64,000 bases of DNA from Ichthyophis bannanicus (taxonomy: Eukaryota; Chordata; Amphibia; Gymnophiona; Ichthyophiidae): the NCBI GenBank assembly GCA_033557465.1, contig CM066037.1:207389156-207453155 (forward strand), read 5' to 3'. Under the pieces are notes generated by a model. The model did not search any database, was not told where the DNA came from, and worked only from the letters and a program-made list of their open reading frames with translations. Below, piece after piece: positions 32,163 through 43,099 of the stretch. A program made the position numbers and the translations under genes. Numbering within the stretch: position 1 is the first letter of the stretch; every line of letters begins with the position of its first letter.

Positions 32163-32340
32163 GCAGGGCTGACCCTGGTGATGGTTCAAGGTGTTGGTGC
32201 CCTAGACAAACCTTAAGCCTTATGCCCTCCCCCCACCCAGCTATCATAATATATTGTTTAGCTCTGAATGCTCTGCTCTTTGCCATCCTACAGAGGTTGT
32301 CAGCTTAGGTGACTGCCTAGTTTGCCTAAAAACTAGTCAA
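32163..32340 (+). repeat. Dispersed repeat, inverted relative to 62325-62510
   Basis: CAGGGCTGACCCTGG, GGTGTTGGTGCCCTAGACAA and AGCTCTGAATGCTCTGCTCT, then GGTGACTGCCTAG, match the reverse complement of 62325-62510 in the same order. Smaller pieces (GGCGATTGCCTAG, GGCAGTTGCCTAGG) lie near 33105 and 38729. Family unknown. Confidence 0.6.
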
Positions 32341-32454
32341 GCTCTGTGTACAGATCACAGGTGAGCCTCCACCTGGAATACTGTCTTCAGTCCTGGAGGC
32401 CCTATGCAGCCCACAGAAAAGGCATTAAGGCAGGGTCTGCAGCACAAGACTTGA

Positions 32455-32760
32455 GGGGGCATCTTTACTAAAGTGTGCTACCTGGGTGGCATGTGGGTAG
32501 TGTGCATTGTTGGCACCATGCTAAAAGGTAGCATAGGACCCTCTGCTAAAAAACCTGTGCTACCTGGACAGCACGCTTTTGGGAAGTGCCTGGGTGGGGA
32601 ATGGGCATAGTAGTTGCTCCCCAAGGTGGTATTAACACCGTGAGCAGTGCTAAATTCAGGGGGACTGCTTTCTTCGCCCTTGCATCTAGCACTGTGCCCC
32701 CTGCTAGTAAAGTGGCCCAAACCTGTGTCACTAGCACAGGGCTTAGTAAAAGAGCCGGTG
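32455..32760. mobile_element. MITE with inverted ACTAAAG/GCTTAGTAAAAG ends
   Basis: GGGGGCATCTTTACTAAAGTG at about 32455 is matched by CTTAGTAAAAGAGCCGG at about 32741-32757. The internal sequence resembles the neighbouring MITE at 31796 (CAGCACG, TTGCTCCC, TAAATTCAGGGGG words), partly in the opposite orientation. Confidence 0.55.
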
Positions 32761-33215
32761 CAAGATGAGACAACATAGGTGAACCTCTGCCTTTGTGTCC
32801 TCTCCCCCAATGCTCATTGCCCCTGCTTCTACCCCTCTCCAGGACCTGCAGCAATGGCTATGGCTGCAAAGAGGCCCGCAGTGCTCACCTTTAAACTTTG
32901 GTGCCTCAGGACTGTTTGCTTCCATCCCCTCCGATGCCTGATGCTGACTTCCTGTTTGTAGTCATTAAGTTGGCATCGGACATCAGCAAACAGCCCCGTG
33001 ACACCGAAGTTTAAAGGTGAGCAATGTGGGGCTGTTTGCGGCCGCTGCTGGTCCCGAGAGGGGCAAGAGCAGTGGTAATGGGTGTCCCAGAGGGCCAGTA
33101 TCCTAGGCGATTGCCTAGTTCATGTTACAGTAGCACTAGCCCTGCTTAGTAAACATGCCTCTTTAAGGGCTAAGTATATATACAAAAATGCAATGTGTGT
33201 TTTAATCAGTGCAGA
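32761..33215. other. No gene seen
   Basis: Contains a short inverted repeat GTGCTCACCTTTAAACTTTGG / CGAAGTTTAAAGGTGAGCA (about 32880-32900 and 33005-33024) that frames a GACTTCCTG-rich stretch. No protein. Confidence 0.4.
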
Positions 33216-33395
33216 CCCAGCAGCTCCTGGTTTTCTTGGCAGCGTGACCAGAAGTAAATTGCCAGGTCTTTCTTTGGAGGCAATGGAGGGTTAAGTGACT
33301 TGCCCAAGGTCACAAAGAGTGGTTGTGGAAATTTACCCCTAATCCTTTGGTTACCAAGCCAGTGCTGTAACCTCTAGGTTACTCCACCACTCCAG
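33216..33395 (-). mobile_element. tRNA-derived SINE
   Basis: The plus strand is the antisense of the SINE at 28430: TGCCAGGTCTTTCTTTGGAG, GGGTTAAGTGACTTGCCCAA, then an eroded B box and GTAACCTCTAGGTTACTCCA as the antisense A box. It lies about 220 bases upstream of the first kappaB-like site of NFKBIA. Confidence 0.75.
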
Positions 33396-33609
33396 TACCT
33401 ATACGCAAAACATTACTTAAGGAAATGCAATTGGAGTATTCAAAAACCCACAAAAGAATGTTGGGAAAAGAATCTCCCTTTAGTCGAAGTTTTTCGACAT
33501 CTACGAGAAGTTCCCCAGGAGAAGCAATGGCAATGCAAGGCAGTACTTTCCACACTGTGAAAACTTCCCTGGGCACAGAGTGCACGGTGAGCTGCAGTAC
33601 AGTAACACA

Positions 33610-33815
33610 GGGAATTTCTCTAGCCTTAGCCTTTGCGCACATAGTAGGGGTATTTTTTGTTGTTGTTGTTTTTTTAACATCGCTAGTCTGGTTCTGGCAC
33701 CCTCTGACCTGCCTTGGAAATTCCCCGCTGTGCAAACAGAAGCTTGAACAGGGAAGAAGAATCCCGGCTCCTCCCCCCAAAAAAGTCCCGACTTTCCCCG
33801 CTGAGCTATACAAAG
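33610..33815 (+). promoter_or_regulatory. NFKBIA: NFKBIA core promoter with kappaB sites and TATA-like box
   Basis: Three kappaB-like sites are visible: GGGAATTTCT (33610-33619), GGAAATTCCCC (33716-33726, a perfect consensus) and GACTTTCCCC (33790-33799, inverted type). A TATA-like TATACAAAG follows at 33807-33815. The start of transcription is therefore expected at about 33835-33845, leaving a leader of about 180 bases before the ATG at 34022. IkappaB-alpha promoters of other vertebrates carry such sites, through which NF-kappaB induces its own inhibitor. The arrangement here supports the same feedback. Confidence 0.75.
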
Positions 33816-34021
33816 AGGCTGCGGAAGCGGGCGAGCCACTTGCAAAGAAGCAGAGACACGGAGAGCATCGGCGGGTTTAGCTTGAATTCGTCTTCTTTCT
33901 TCGGATCTTAGTCCCAGCCTTCACCCGAAGGGACAGGAACTATAACTGCGTTGGCTTTTGGGTCGCTTTGTTTTAATCGCATACAGAAGGACCTTCCCAC
34001 CCGCTCCTAGATCTTCCCATT

Positions 34022-37000
34022 ATGTTTGCTTTAGGGGCGCTTAATTCTACTCGGGATTACCAAAGAGAAATCGGGATGGACCGCGCTCGTGATCTCAAGA
34101 AGGACCGGCACCTGTCCGGCCTGGAGGACCGCCACGACAGCGGCCTGGACTCTATGAAAGACGACGATTATGATAAAATGGTGGAGGAGCTGAAGGAGAT
34201 CAGGATCCAGCCCAACGGGCGTCCGGCGGCGCCACCCGCCGAGCCTTGGAAGGAGCAAGTGACCGAGGACCGAGACACGTAAGTAGCACGGTGCAAGCCC
34301 TTTAATGCGGGTGCAGGGTTAAACGTGCAAGAAGGCAGCGTACAGTACCGTCCTTGAATACGTTTGCAGTGCATGATTAAAGTATGTGCATTTGCAATAT
34401 ATTGTGTAAAAATAATCATTAACTAAAATGAGCCTAAAAGCTCCTAAGCATAGGGAGGTTATGTTGTCGGAAGGTTTTTAGTGTGCGTTTTGAACGTATG
34501 CATTAGCGGTACAAAACAGGTTTTCGCGTGCAGGGGTGGTCAGAAAACTAAGGGAAATGGCTTCATAATTGCTGTTTTGCAAAACTTGGTGACTAGATGC
34601 AGTTCTAAAGCTTCGGGGTTTTGAGGGCAAAAGGGATTAGCCGACATATTTCCCACTCTGCACCCTTCTTTTGGGAAGGGGGTTTGCAGTAGACTTGGAC
34701 TCAATTATTCATTTTTATTCGTCTTCCAAATGGTCCTCTGAAACTGGTTGTAGGCTAGAGGTGACTTTTTTTTCTCTTGACTCTTGCTGAGAGAGAACCG
34801 GAGCTTTCGCCATGGAGGGAGGGGAAATTCATGCTGGGCGGGGCTGTCAGTCACCAGGCTTGGAAAGTCCCTGGCCACTGGCCAGGAACAAGGCTCACGG
34901 GGCTATGATTAATGAGAACAAGCAACCAATTAAGAAAATTCCCAGGCTTTCGAAATCGCGGGGTTTACTGCTATCCTTCTAGGACTGGCTCATGTTGCCA
35001 TCACTTGATTACTAATCACATTTTTGTATTCATTCCTTACAGGATTCTTCATTTGGCCATTATCCATGAAGAAAGTGCACTGGCCCTGGAGGCAATAAAA
35101 CAAGCAGCTGGGGATTCAGCTTTCTTAAACTTTCAGAATAATCTGAAACAGGTAATTAGATTGGAGAGTTTACACAGATCTAACCAGTTGTGTTTCCTTG
35201 CATGGCTTGCTACCAAACCTTAGAAAACCCCCTCTATGGGCTCTCACTAGAGGCCCACTGCTTCATTACTTAAGTTTCCCCAGTTCTGCAGGACAAAATC
35301 CTCAATAAACGGGGCTTGTCTACAGCTTTTAAAGCTATCACATTTTTTAAAAGTTAATATACTAGACAGTCTGTGCCTCATTTGCCCCAATTCCTATTTG
35401 TGAGTGCATTGTTCCAGTGGATTATGTTAACATTTTTTTTTTATTTTGCTGTAGACTCCTCTGCATCTGGCAGTGATCACAGAGAAGCCGGAAATTGCTC
35501 AAGCCCTTCTGCAGGCAGGTTGCGACCCTGAGGTGCGAGATTTTCGTGGGAACACCGCTCTTCACATAGCCTGTGAACAAGGCTCCCTCCGAAGCGTTGG
35601 TGTGCTCACCCAGTACAGCAAAGAGCATCAGGTCCATGCACTTCTCAAGTGCGTCAACTACAATGGTGAGCAGCTGACATCCTCTCTGCATGCAACCTTT
35701 GTTTTACTGGGATTTAGAAAACACTGCTGGATAGTTGTATTTTTTGGGGGGAGTAACCTTCTCTGCCACAAGCTATCAAATAACACAATGAGACTTCCCT
35801 CGACTACCCGCTTATGATGTGCTTTCATATCATTATGTGGCTAGGACGTGGCACGTGATCTGTAATAGGCCTCAGTCCATTGATTCTTAGTGTTTAAGGA
35901 GGGATCCTGGAGATCCAGTGGACGTTAACCTATTACTGGCTCTAGAGGATTAGGTCAAGTAGTGTAAGAAACACCAATGTAGCTGAATGGATCTATGTTC
36001 AGTTGCAGAGATTGTGCCTTTCAACTTTCCGGCATCTATTGTAGTACATTCTGTTCTTTAACATATTTTATGTTGAATGCTCACTGGGGGGGGGGGGGAG
36101 GGGGGGAATCTGTAAGTCAGGGTTGGTGTAACTCCTTTTTCAACATTAAGCCAATGAAGGGCTTTTGCAAGTGAAACTAATGTTGGTGTACCGCTGCAGT
36201 GGAAGTAACAAGGCATTGTTCTGGTTTTGTTTTTCTCAGGTCACACATGTCTTCATTTGGCTTCTATTCATGGCTTTCTCGCCATCGTGGAAAACTTGAT
36301 TTCACTGGGAGCAGACATTAATGCTCAGGTATGTGTCTGAAATCAAACAGTCACTTAAGCACAGTTAGATTGTTTGTTTGTTACCCTCTTGAAAGAGATG
36401 TCTCCATGTGCCATTGATGCTAAGTGTTGGATTTTTCTGTCAACAGGAATCCTGCAATGGCAGAACTGCTCTCCATTTAGCAGTAGACTTGCAAAATGAG
36501 GCTCTGGTGTCACTCTTGGTGAGGAAAGGGGCTGATGTGAACAAAGTAACATACCAAGGCTACTCCCCTTACCAGCTAACCTGGGGAAGAGAGAATACCA
36601 GCATCCAGAAACAGCTGGAACTGCTGACCTTGAACAGTCTACACATATTACCAGACAGTGAGGAAGACGACAGCTGTGAATCAGAATATTCAGATGATGA
36701 AGTAAGTCGCCTTCTCTCCACTCTCTCCTCCTTAGTTCTTTGTGGCTTTTGTTGGTGCAGCAGAATAAATATTTAGAGGATTATGGAGTACAGATACTTT
36801 TAAGATTATATAGCTCCTTTTTTTTTTAGTTATGGAACCTGTGTGAGCTCAGAAGTTCATGTCCTGGATTTTGTATTTTGCAGACTGATATGTACTGGGT
36901 CCAATAAAATATATCACTACAACTCCTGTTTTCCTTAGTTAGAGCTGCATATTTTAACAGTCTTTGCATAATGAGGAAAGGGCCTATGTAGACTTTTTTT

Positions 37001-37470
37001 TTAAAATAAGACAACCAAAAACAGCTATTTTAAATGTCCTTTATCCATTCATCTTGGGGGGAGGGTCCCTTTTTGTCTATGGGAGAAGGGCTTAATAGAA
37101 TGGAGCACATGGCAAAATTTTATAAGCCTAGTTCCTTTTTATAAATATGGGTTAATTAACAGATAAAAACTAAATTTTTCAAATTTATTTATTTTATTAA
37201 TTTACATTTTCTTATATACCGCGCTAGTCAGCATCAGTGCGGTTTACATTGAACAAACTGAAATTACATTGAACAGGGCATTATAACTTGGAGATAACTA
37301 TTTTACAGGGAACATGAAATATATGACTAAAAACAGTCTGGCTTTTTAGCCTCTGTGTATTTTTAAACCCTGTGCAAAATCCTGATGCCAATGGCATTTT
37401 TTTCTTTTTTTTTTCTCTTCAGGCAATGTACGATGACTGTACTTTTGGAGGCCAGCCACTGATGCTTTAA
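34022..37470 (+). CDS. NFKBIA: NFKBIA, IkappaB-alpha (NF-kappaB inhibitor), six exons
   Basis: IkappaB-alpha holds NF-kappaB dimers inactive in the cytoplasm until IkappaB kinase phosphorylates it and it is degraded. Exons: 34022-34278, 35043-35151, 35455-35665, 36240-36328, 36447-36701 and 37423-37470. All have GT-AG introns and joining them keeps one frame of 322 codons. The N-terminus has LKK (Lys 26/27, ubiquitin acceptors by analogy) and the DSGLDS phosphodegron (Ser 40 and 44). Ankyrin repeats run from about residue 86 to 282: [63 protein letters not shown] and [12 protein letters not shown]. The tail (283-322) is acidic and PEST-like, with [16 protein letters not shown]. The length is close to the family's usual 315-320. 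The first ATG was chosen; Met 19 is an alternative start. Kozak context at 34022 is moderate (CATTATG). Confidence 0.95.
37185..37320 (-). mobile_element. L2-type LINE tail in NFKBIA intron 5
   Basis: TTTATTTATTTTATTAATTT followed by TATATACCGCGCTAGTCAGC and ATCAGTGCGGTTTACATT is the antisense of an L2-like 3' end, as at 52650. Confidence 0.55.
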
Positions 37471-38066
37471 ATGATCAGGTGTGCAGTGGGAACATCTCCT
37501 GAACATGGCCAAAGAGCAGGACATGATGCAGGAAGAAGTCCTGTAAAAACTATGCTGTGGCGCACAAGAATGTTTTCCGTGACTAACACTGGACATCGTT
37601 CACCAGCAGTGTGTGCATTTCAGTGAGAGTGCAAAAGAGGATGGAAGTGTGGATTAATCTGCAGCACGATAATCGCAGAAGGTCTTGGGTTGATGGTGAA
37701 GTCCTGGTGAATGACGCTTGTGCCATGAAGGCTGTGCAGTGCTCATGCCTATATTCGGTCCGTCTAACTTGATGGTCTAAGATTCTGGAGCTGATGGTGT
37801 ATGAGCCTTCCAAAAAGCATACTGCAAAGAGACACTGAGTTTGTCAGATGGGATCCAGCCATGCAGCAGAAGGCTGCCGAATAAAAATCTGAGTGACAGT
37901 TATTTGTGGCTCTTAGATTTCTAGCAACTGCCTGTTTTTCATTCATGAAAACTGAACACTGTGTTAATGTATTTTAGTCTGTTGTATATAATGTACATTA
38001 CTGTATATTTTGTAAATATCCTTTTTTCTACACAATGTATATTTATTAAAAAAATAACTCTATTTT
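37471..38066 (+). other. NFKBIA: NFKBIA 3' untranslated region with two poly(A) signals
   Basis: Follows the TAA at 37468-37470. AATAAA at 37880-37885 and ATTAAA at 38045-38050 are candidate signals. The stretch TTTTGTAAATATCC ... GTATATTTATTAAA with an ATTTA word looks like the conserved end of IkappaB-alpha mRNAs, so the distal site is favoured. Confidence 0.65.
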
Positions 38067-38154
38067 TTTGGACTTGTGCCTCTTTAATAATGTTACAGCT
38101 TTCCTTCTTTCCCGTTTTCACCCTATATAGGCACCACCCGGTTTCACCCTAGAA

Positions 38155-38331
38155 CAGGAGTTCTCAACCCAGTCCTTGGGACACAGCTAGCTAGTGAGGT
38201 TATCAGGATAATCTCAATGAATATGCATGAGAGAGATTTGTATGCATTGCCTTTGTTGTATGCAAATCTTTCACGCATACTCATAGTTATCCTGAAAACC
38301 TAACTGGCTAGGTGTGTCCTGAGGACTTGGA
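38155..38331. mobile_element. hAT MITE
   Basis: Starts CAGGAGTTCTCAACCCAGTC, has a long imperfect hairpin around ATGAATATGCATGAGAGAGA, and ends CTGGCTAGGTGTGTCCTGAG. The flanks CCCTAGAA (38147-38154) and CCCTAGAG (38332-38339) are an 8-bp duplication with one change. The extreme right end has eroded. Relatives lie near 21926 and 60700. Confidence 0.75.
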
Positions 38332-38339
38332 CCCTAGAG

Positions 38340-38929
38340 AGCACTGCCTACTACTGTAGGAGCCTAAGGTGGGGGGGGGAGGCAGTCAATGTGTGCATAT
38401 TTTTCACTAAGTACCAGCATATTTTCAAAGAGCACACATATTTCCGCTTGGAAAATTTATCCTAGGGAATTTATGCACTGACATTTATACTTGCTCTTGC
38501 CCATGCACAAATTTTCTGGGTTAATGTTCATGTAAATTTTATATACAGATAAAAGCTAACTCTGGCTTAGGAAGACCTCTGCTCGGTTTGGGTAACCATA
38601 TGTGCATACAGGACAGGAAGGTGGTTTATCCACAGAACTGAAGGATAAAAGCCTACTTCTCCAAGTAAAGCACTTCTTAAAAAAAAAAGCAAAAAAAGCC
38701 AGGGTAGCTTAAACATTAAGCATTTAGGCAGTTGCCTAGGATGGCAACTTCTATGGAATAGGAAATAGCAATTTACAATCAAAGCAAAACAAGCCCTGAC
38801 AGATACACAAACTTCCATCCTCGAGGATGGCTAATTTTCAAATACCCCATGTATTAGGGTAAATAACCCCTTTGCCTGCATAAATGTCTGTCGTAAGTTG
38901 TATTTAGCTCATTCCTTTTCAGTGAGTTA
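38340..38929. other. No gene seen
   Basis: Intergenic sequence after NFKBIA. A short piece, GGCAGTTGCCTAGGATGGC at about 38729, belongs to the dispersed repeat at 32163. Confidence 0.35.
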
Positions 38930-39085
38930 CATTCAGGTATAGTAGATATTTGTTCTCAGAAAGTTGACAATCTAAGTGTATCTGGGGCAATGAAAGGTCA
39001 AGTGACTTGCCTAAGGCACATTGGACATCATTGAACTCTGAATTTCCCTTGGTTCCAACCCACTGCTCTAACTACTAGGCTACTC
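38930..39085 (-). mobile_element. tRNA-derived SINE, eroded
   Basis: GGTCAAGTGACTTGCCTAAG and GGTTCCAACCCACTGCTCTA with ACTACTAGGCTACTCCA are the antisense of the SINE core, B box and A box. Confidence 0.65.
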
Positions 39086-39475
39086 CACAAGAGATTTAAA
39101 ACAATTTGTTCTCATTTTGTGCATAAATGGACATCAGAATTTAATATTTTAAAGTATGATGATCAACTATGCATTAACTATGGCAAGATGCTGGAAGTGC
39201 TCCCAATAGTTAATGGCCAAAATTAATGCATAACCTATGCCTTAACATGGGGTAACTGTAAAATTTTCACACACTTTAGTAATGTACCTCAGTCCAGCAA
39301 ATTCTACATTTTTCAGCAATGTCAATGCTTTGATTTTTTTTCATGTTTTCCTTCTTCTTTTAATTTTTTTTCGATACATGTATGTATTTCTTTTTAAGGC
39401 TATTTTTCAAAAGATTTATAAAACACTCTCCAGACCTAACCAAGGTGACCAAATGGAGCGTACAGATTAATGGGC

Positions 39476-39514
<39 letters not shown>

Positions 39515-39552
39515 TTGGCCTCAAATCTTAAATTTGAATGGCAAAGGACAAA
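39086..39552. other. AT-rich stretch with a 33-base T run
   Basis: An uninterrupted T run occupies 39479-39511. It may be the poly(A) tail of an inserted element in minus orientation, but the neighbouring sequence on its right is MITE-like rather than a recognisable retrocopy. Confidence 0.4.
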
Positions 39553-39800
39553 GGGCCCAATATTCAGCAATGGCGGCGGCCAGAGCGAATACAGTGATTA
39601 GCCCTGGAATTAGCGAATACAGTGATACCCCTGGAATACCTTGATACTAACCAGTTAATATTGGGGGGCCTAGTGGCAGAACCCACAGATATTCAGCAGC
39701 ACTACTCTAGTTAGTGCTGCTGAATATCCCCTTCACCATGGTTAGAAAGTCTGCTAACCACATTAATCATTTTAAATTTCGGGCCCAAAGCGATTAACTA
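39553..39800. mobile_element. MITE of the GGGCCC-ATATTCAG family
   Basis: GGGCCCAATATTCAGC at the left, internal TGAATATCC and AGTTAATATTGG words, and TTTCGGGCCCAAAG at the right form inverted ends. Related elements lie at 41690-42131 and 63030-63425. Confidence 0.5.
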
Positions 39801-40559
39801 AGCTACCATGATTGCTTATCATTTTTTAAAATTATTTTAAGTAATTCATTCACCTAGTTTTTTTGCTATGGGTTTTTAACAATCTCTTTCATTAGCAATA
39901 TATCAATTTTATTTTCATTATACAATTTAGCGAGACCAATGGCATGTTAAACATACACATTTCTATGCAAATCTACAAATCCATCAAACTGAACCACATT
40001 GATTAGATCTTCATACGAAAACTATTGTGGTAAACTGGATGCTCCAACTCTACTCAGAACCATGTTCATTTTTATGCAGAGGTTTGTTTATTGCAAGGCT
40101 TCATATCATTCAATATATCATAATGGTTAACAATAAAACTTTATTTGCGTGGAAGGGGTCTACTCAACCTAAACTTTGATGTCATCCCCCCAGCTCCTTG
40201 CTATCATAGAACTGATACAGGGTTGTTTCATGTTATACCACAGAACTAGGCTTCATAAGTAATCTTTGGTCTCTAATTTCTTGTTAGAATAAAGTTGATA
40301 TATCTTCAAGGAGATAGCTTGATATTAGTTTATCTTAATGTGAATTAATAGTTTAAATATGGGTGCATCATTTATTGACTGGGAGGATGGAAGCAGCCTC
40401 CCAGCTGCTAGGCGTCTAGGTGGGACACTTACTAAAATAAAACATCTTAAATAAACATACATATACATACATACATTCATTTTCTAAAGGGAGTGAGAGA
40501 CTAGTGGCGATGGTAGTTTGGGTGCTGTGCTAGTCTATTTGAATGCACAGAAGTAACAG
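39801..40559. other. No gene seen
   Basis: AT-rich intergenic sequence with a CATACATATACATACATACA run at about 40454. No protein or clear repeat end. Confidence 0.35.
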
Positions 40560-40680
40560 GCTAATAAATGAAAAAATAATATAAGGTGATGACTTTTTAT
40601 TGGCCTAAAGTAATGCATTTTTTGATTAACCTTTTGGAGCTAGCATCCCTTTTCCTCAGGTTAGAACAGGGTAGGAGAAA
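40560..40680 (-). mobile_element. Decayed Penelope-type repeat with a hammerhead-like core
   Basis: The minus strand reads CCTGAGGAAAAGGG ... GCTAGCTCCAAAAGGTTAAT followed by GCCAATAAAAAGTCATCACC. The CUGAGGA part is kept but GAAA has become AAAA, so it would not be an active ribozyme. The flanking AATAAAAAGT...ATCACC block is typical of this repeat type. Confidence 0.45.
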
Positions 40681-40714
40681 AAGAGACTGGTGAGGATGGG
40701 TGGGGGATGGTTTA

Positions 40715-41330
40715 TTGGGTTTAATATATTTCCCTTTTGCATGCAATCAAGGCGGTTTATAATTTTAATTGAAAATACAAATTAAAATAAGGTAAAAAGT
40801 AAATAACATATAGAAAGGAACGCCACTTTGGATAGGAAAGAAAAGAGCAAATAACATAAAGAGGATTAAGCACATAAATGATTATAAACAATTATGTCTC
40901 ATATTAGCGCAGCCACCAAGGACATCCTGAGCTCCCAATATTTAAGGCCTGTTCAAAAAGGTGTGTCTTTAGGACCAGTTTTGAATTTCTGGAGATCTGG
41001 CTCCTGATGCAAGCTTGTTGGTAAACTATTCAGAGAGTAGGGGCTGAAAAAAAAAAAGGCAGAGTGGCATGTCAGTTCAAACTTTGCCTTAGCAGATGGA
41101 GGTAAATGTAGCTGATTAGTATGCACAGAACGTAGGCAATGAGCAGGGGCATATGAGTAGAGCAGGGAAGACATATTCTGGGGTGGTGTTGTCAAAAGCT
41201 TTAAAGTTCAGAAATAGAATCTTATATCTGATTTGAAATTACATTGAGAGCCAATGGTGATCAATAAGAAGTGGCATGACATGGTCAAACGTCTTAGCAT
41301 GTGAAAGAATACAAACTGGTAGGCTGAGAG
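40715..41330 (-). mobile_element. Probable LINE remnant (L2-like), antisense
   Basis: CAATCAAGGCGGTTTATAAT resembles the tail of an L2-like element. Further right, AAGGTGTGTCTTTAGGACCA and GAGAGCCAATGGTGATCAAT look like antisense LINE coding or 3' sequence. No frame survives and the family is uncertain. Confidence 0.35.
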
Positions 41331-41689
41331 AACTCAGATACTAGCACTAACCACCCCTCCACACACACACACCCCCTCCTGGTGTAGTCTATTTTCTTAG
41401 CTCTTGATGCATGAAATGTTGGTCATCCCTATTCTGTGAAGTCTACATTGATTGGATTTTTCCAGTCAGTTTCTAAAAAACAATGCTAGGCGTGTGGCAC
41501 AGATAATAAAGACAGAACAATTCTATTTATTGCACAATTGATCCCTTTAACTCAAACTAAAGCCTCTTTTATGTTTATTTATGTTCATTGCAAGGATTTA
41601 TATATTGGCATGCAATATCCTATCATAACAGTTAACAGTAAAACAATAAGAAAATTGATGCCTGTGAGTTATGGTGTTGGCAAAGAATA
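41331..41689. other. No gene seen
   Basis: Short CA run at 41360-41371, otherwise nondescript. Confidence 0.3.
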
Positions 41690-42131
41690 CCAGGCCTGAT
41701 ATTGATTGGAGAAGGCTATGCGCCCCTACTCTGCCATGTCCGCTGACCCTTAACCCTGGATATTCAATGTAGGGGTCATATGTGCCCCGGCATTGAATAT
41801 CCGGGAATCGCCGTAAAAGCTGGAAACCGCAGAAACTAACTGGGTAGCAGCGCTATTGCATGTTAGCTCCTATCTTTAAAGCACAGATCGCTAACTGGGC
41901 AGCATGCAATATCGCTGCTGCCTGGTTAGTACTTGCCGCTGCCTCTGCTCTGCCCTGGAATGTCCCTGACATGCCCTGATGCTAACTGGATGGCATTGTG
42001 GTGCGTAGGGGAGTTAGGAGGTGATATTCATTGGCACTAACCATCTAAGTGCCGTTGACTATCCTCATTTAAGGCATTTACACGGTTTACTGGGCTGTAA
42101 ACCATGTAAATGCCTTTCAAATATCGGGCCC
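41690..42131. mobile_element. MITE with internal hairpin
   Basis: The ends GGCCTGATATT and AATATCGGGCCC are inverted. Inside, AAGGCATTTACACGGTTTAC and GTAAACCATGTAAATGCCTT (about 42071-42117) form a near-perfect hairpin. TTGAATATCCGGGAATCG and GATATTCATTGGCACTAACC are shared with the element at 63030. Confidence 0.55.
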
Positions 42132-42139
42132 ACCATGTA

Positions 42140-42455
42140 TACCATGGACTGCCCAAAGAATAAATCAGTTGGAGATCAAACTAAAGTTTCTTTAGAAGCT
42201 CAAATGATAAGACTTTGACTTTTATGGTTTGGATACTTCATGCAAAGAGAAAAATCATTAGAAAGAGACATCATGCTTGTCAAAGTTGAAGATCATCACA
42301 AAAGAGGAAGGCCAGCAATGTAATGGATCAGTACAATAACAGCAGCTATGGATGCCTCTCTTTCAACAATTAGCCACCTGACTGAAGACTAAATACAGTT
42401 TAGGACAACTATCCACAGGGTCGCTATGAGTCGACATCAACTTGATGGTACTTAA
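42140..42455 (+). mobile_element. RTE-like LINE C-terminal fragment
   Basis: The frame reads KVEDHHKRGRPAM, a stop, then WISTITAAMDASLSTISHL and HRVAMSRHQLDGT. The RGRP.M.W.S.IT spacing and the final GTCGCTATGAGTCGACATCA are familiar from RTE-like LINE ends. Broken by stops. Confidence 0.5.
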
Positions 42456-42632
42456 CTTGCAGAAGGAGACTTCGTTGTTATTTATGGTAATATCCTTTAA
42501 CAAGAATGATAACCTCAGAGGAACATCACAGATCCCATGTGCTCCAAGTCAGGGGTGAGAGTAAATAAAGATTCCAAAGTCGATATCTGGAAAGGATAGT
42601 GGAGAAAGCATAGTTACTCACCTGTAACAGGT

Positions 42633-42797
42633 GATCTCCGGGAACAGCAGGAATTTAGTCCTCACATATGGGTATCGTCGGTACCGACGGAGCCTGCGCG
42701 GGAACGCTCCCCAGCGTCCAATTAGAATGCTTTTGGGAGCATCCCACAGCGCCTGCGTGCTGCCTTCCCGCCTTTCCCAACTGCCTCTCTCCAGTTG
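42633..42797 (+). repeat. DIRS copy 2 inverted terminal repeat, left (3' end)
   Basis: ATCTCCGGGAACAGCAGGAA through GTCGGTACCGACGGAGCCTG to CAACTGCCTCTCTCCAGTT is the inverted partner of 48808-48973. It carries an extra stretch of about 25 bases outward (GCATAGTTACTCACCTGTAA) that the right end lacks. Confidence 0.85.
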
Positions 42798-42885
42798 AGC
42801 TTTAGAGCTGAGACAAAGAGAGAGAGCAAGGGAAAGGAAAAGAGAGAGATAGAGAGATACAACTCCTAGGGGAGGTGGGTGGATT

Positions 42886-42985
42886 GTGAGGACTAAATTC
42901 CTGCTGTTCCCGGAGATCACCTGTTACAGGTAGTAACTATGCTATCTCCAGGAACAAGCAGGAATCTAGTCATCACATATGGGGA
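42886..42985 (-). repeat. DIRS copy 2 internal complementary region
   Basis: The first half (42886-42941, GTGAGGACTAAATTCCTGCT...) is complementary to the left terminus. The second half (42942-42985, CTATCTCCAGGAACAAGCAG...) is complementary to the right terminus. The two halves abut within a base or two. Confidence 0.85.
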
Positions 42986-43099
42986 CTCCCTAGCTTTAGG
43001 TGCCAGGGAGAGACCCCAGAAGTTGTGTGGCCCTGAGAAGGGCTCCACTTCCCCCCATGGATCTCTGGCATCCTACCAGGGATGGTGGGTAGGAGTTGA

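Noticed and set aside
35422..35691. 89-codon minus-strand frame over NFKBIA exon 3
   Set aside because: Antisense of a coding ankyrin exon; no independent evidence.
39479..39511. Processed pseudogene tail at the 33-base T run
   Set aside because: No recognisable retrocopied coding sequence lies on its right side, where it would be expected.
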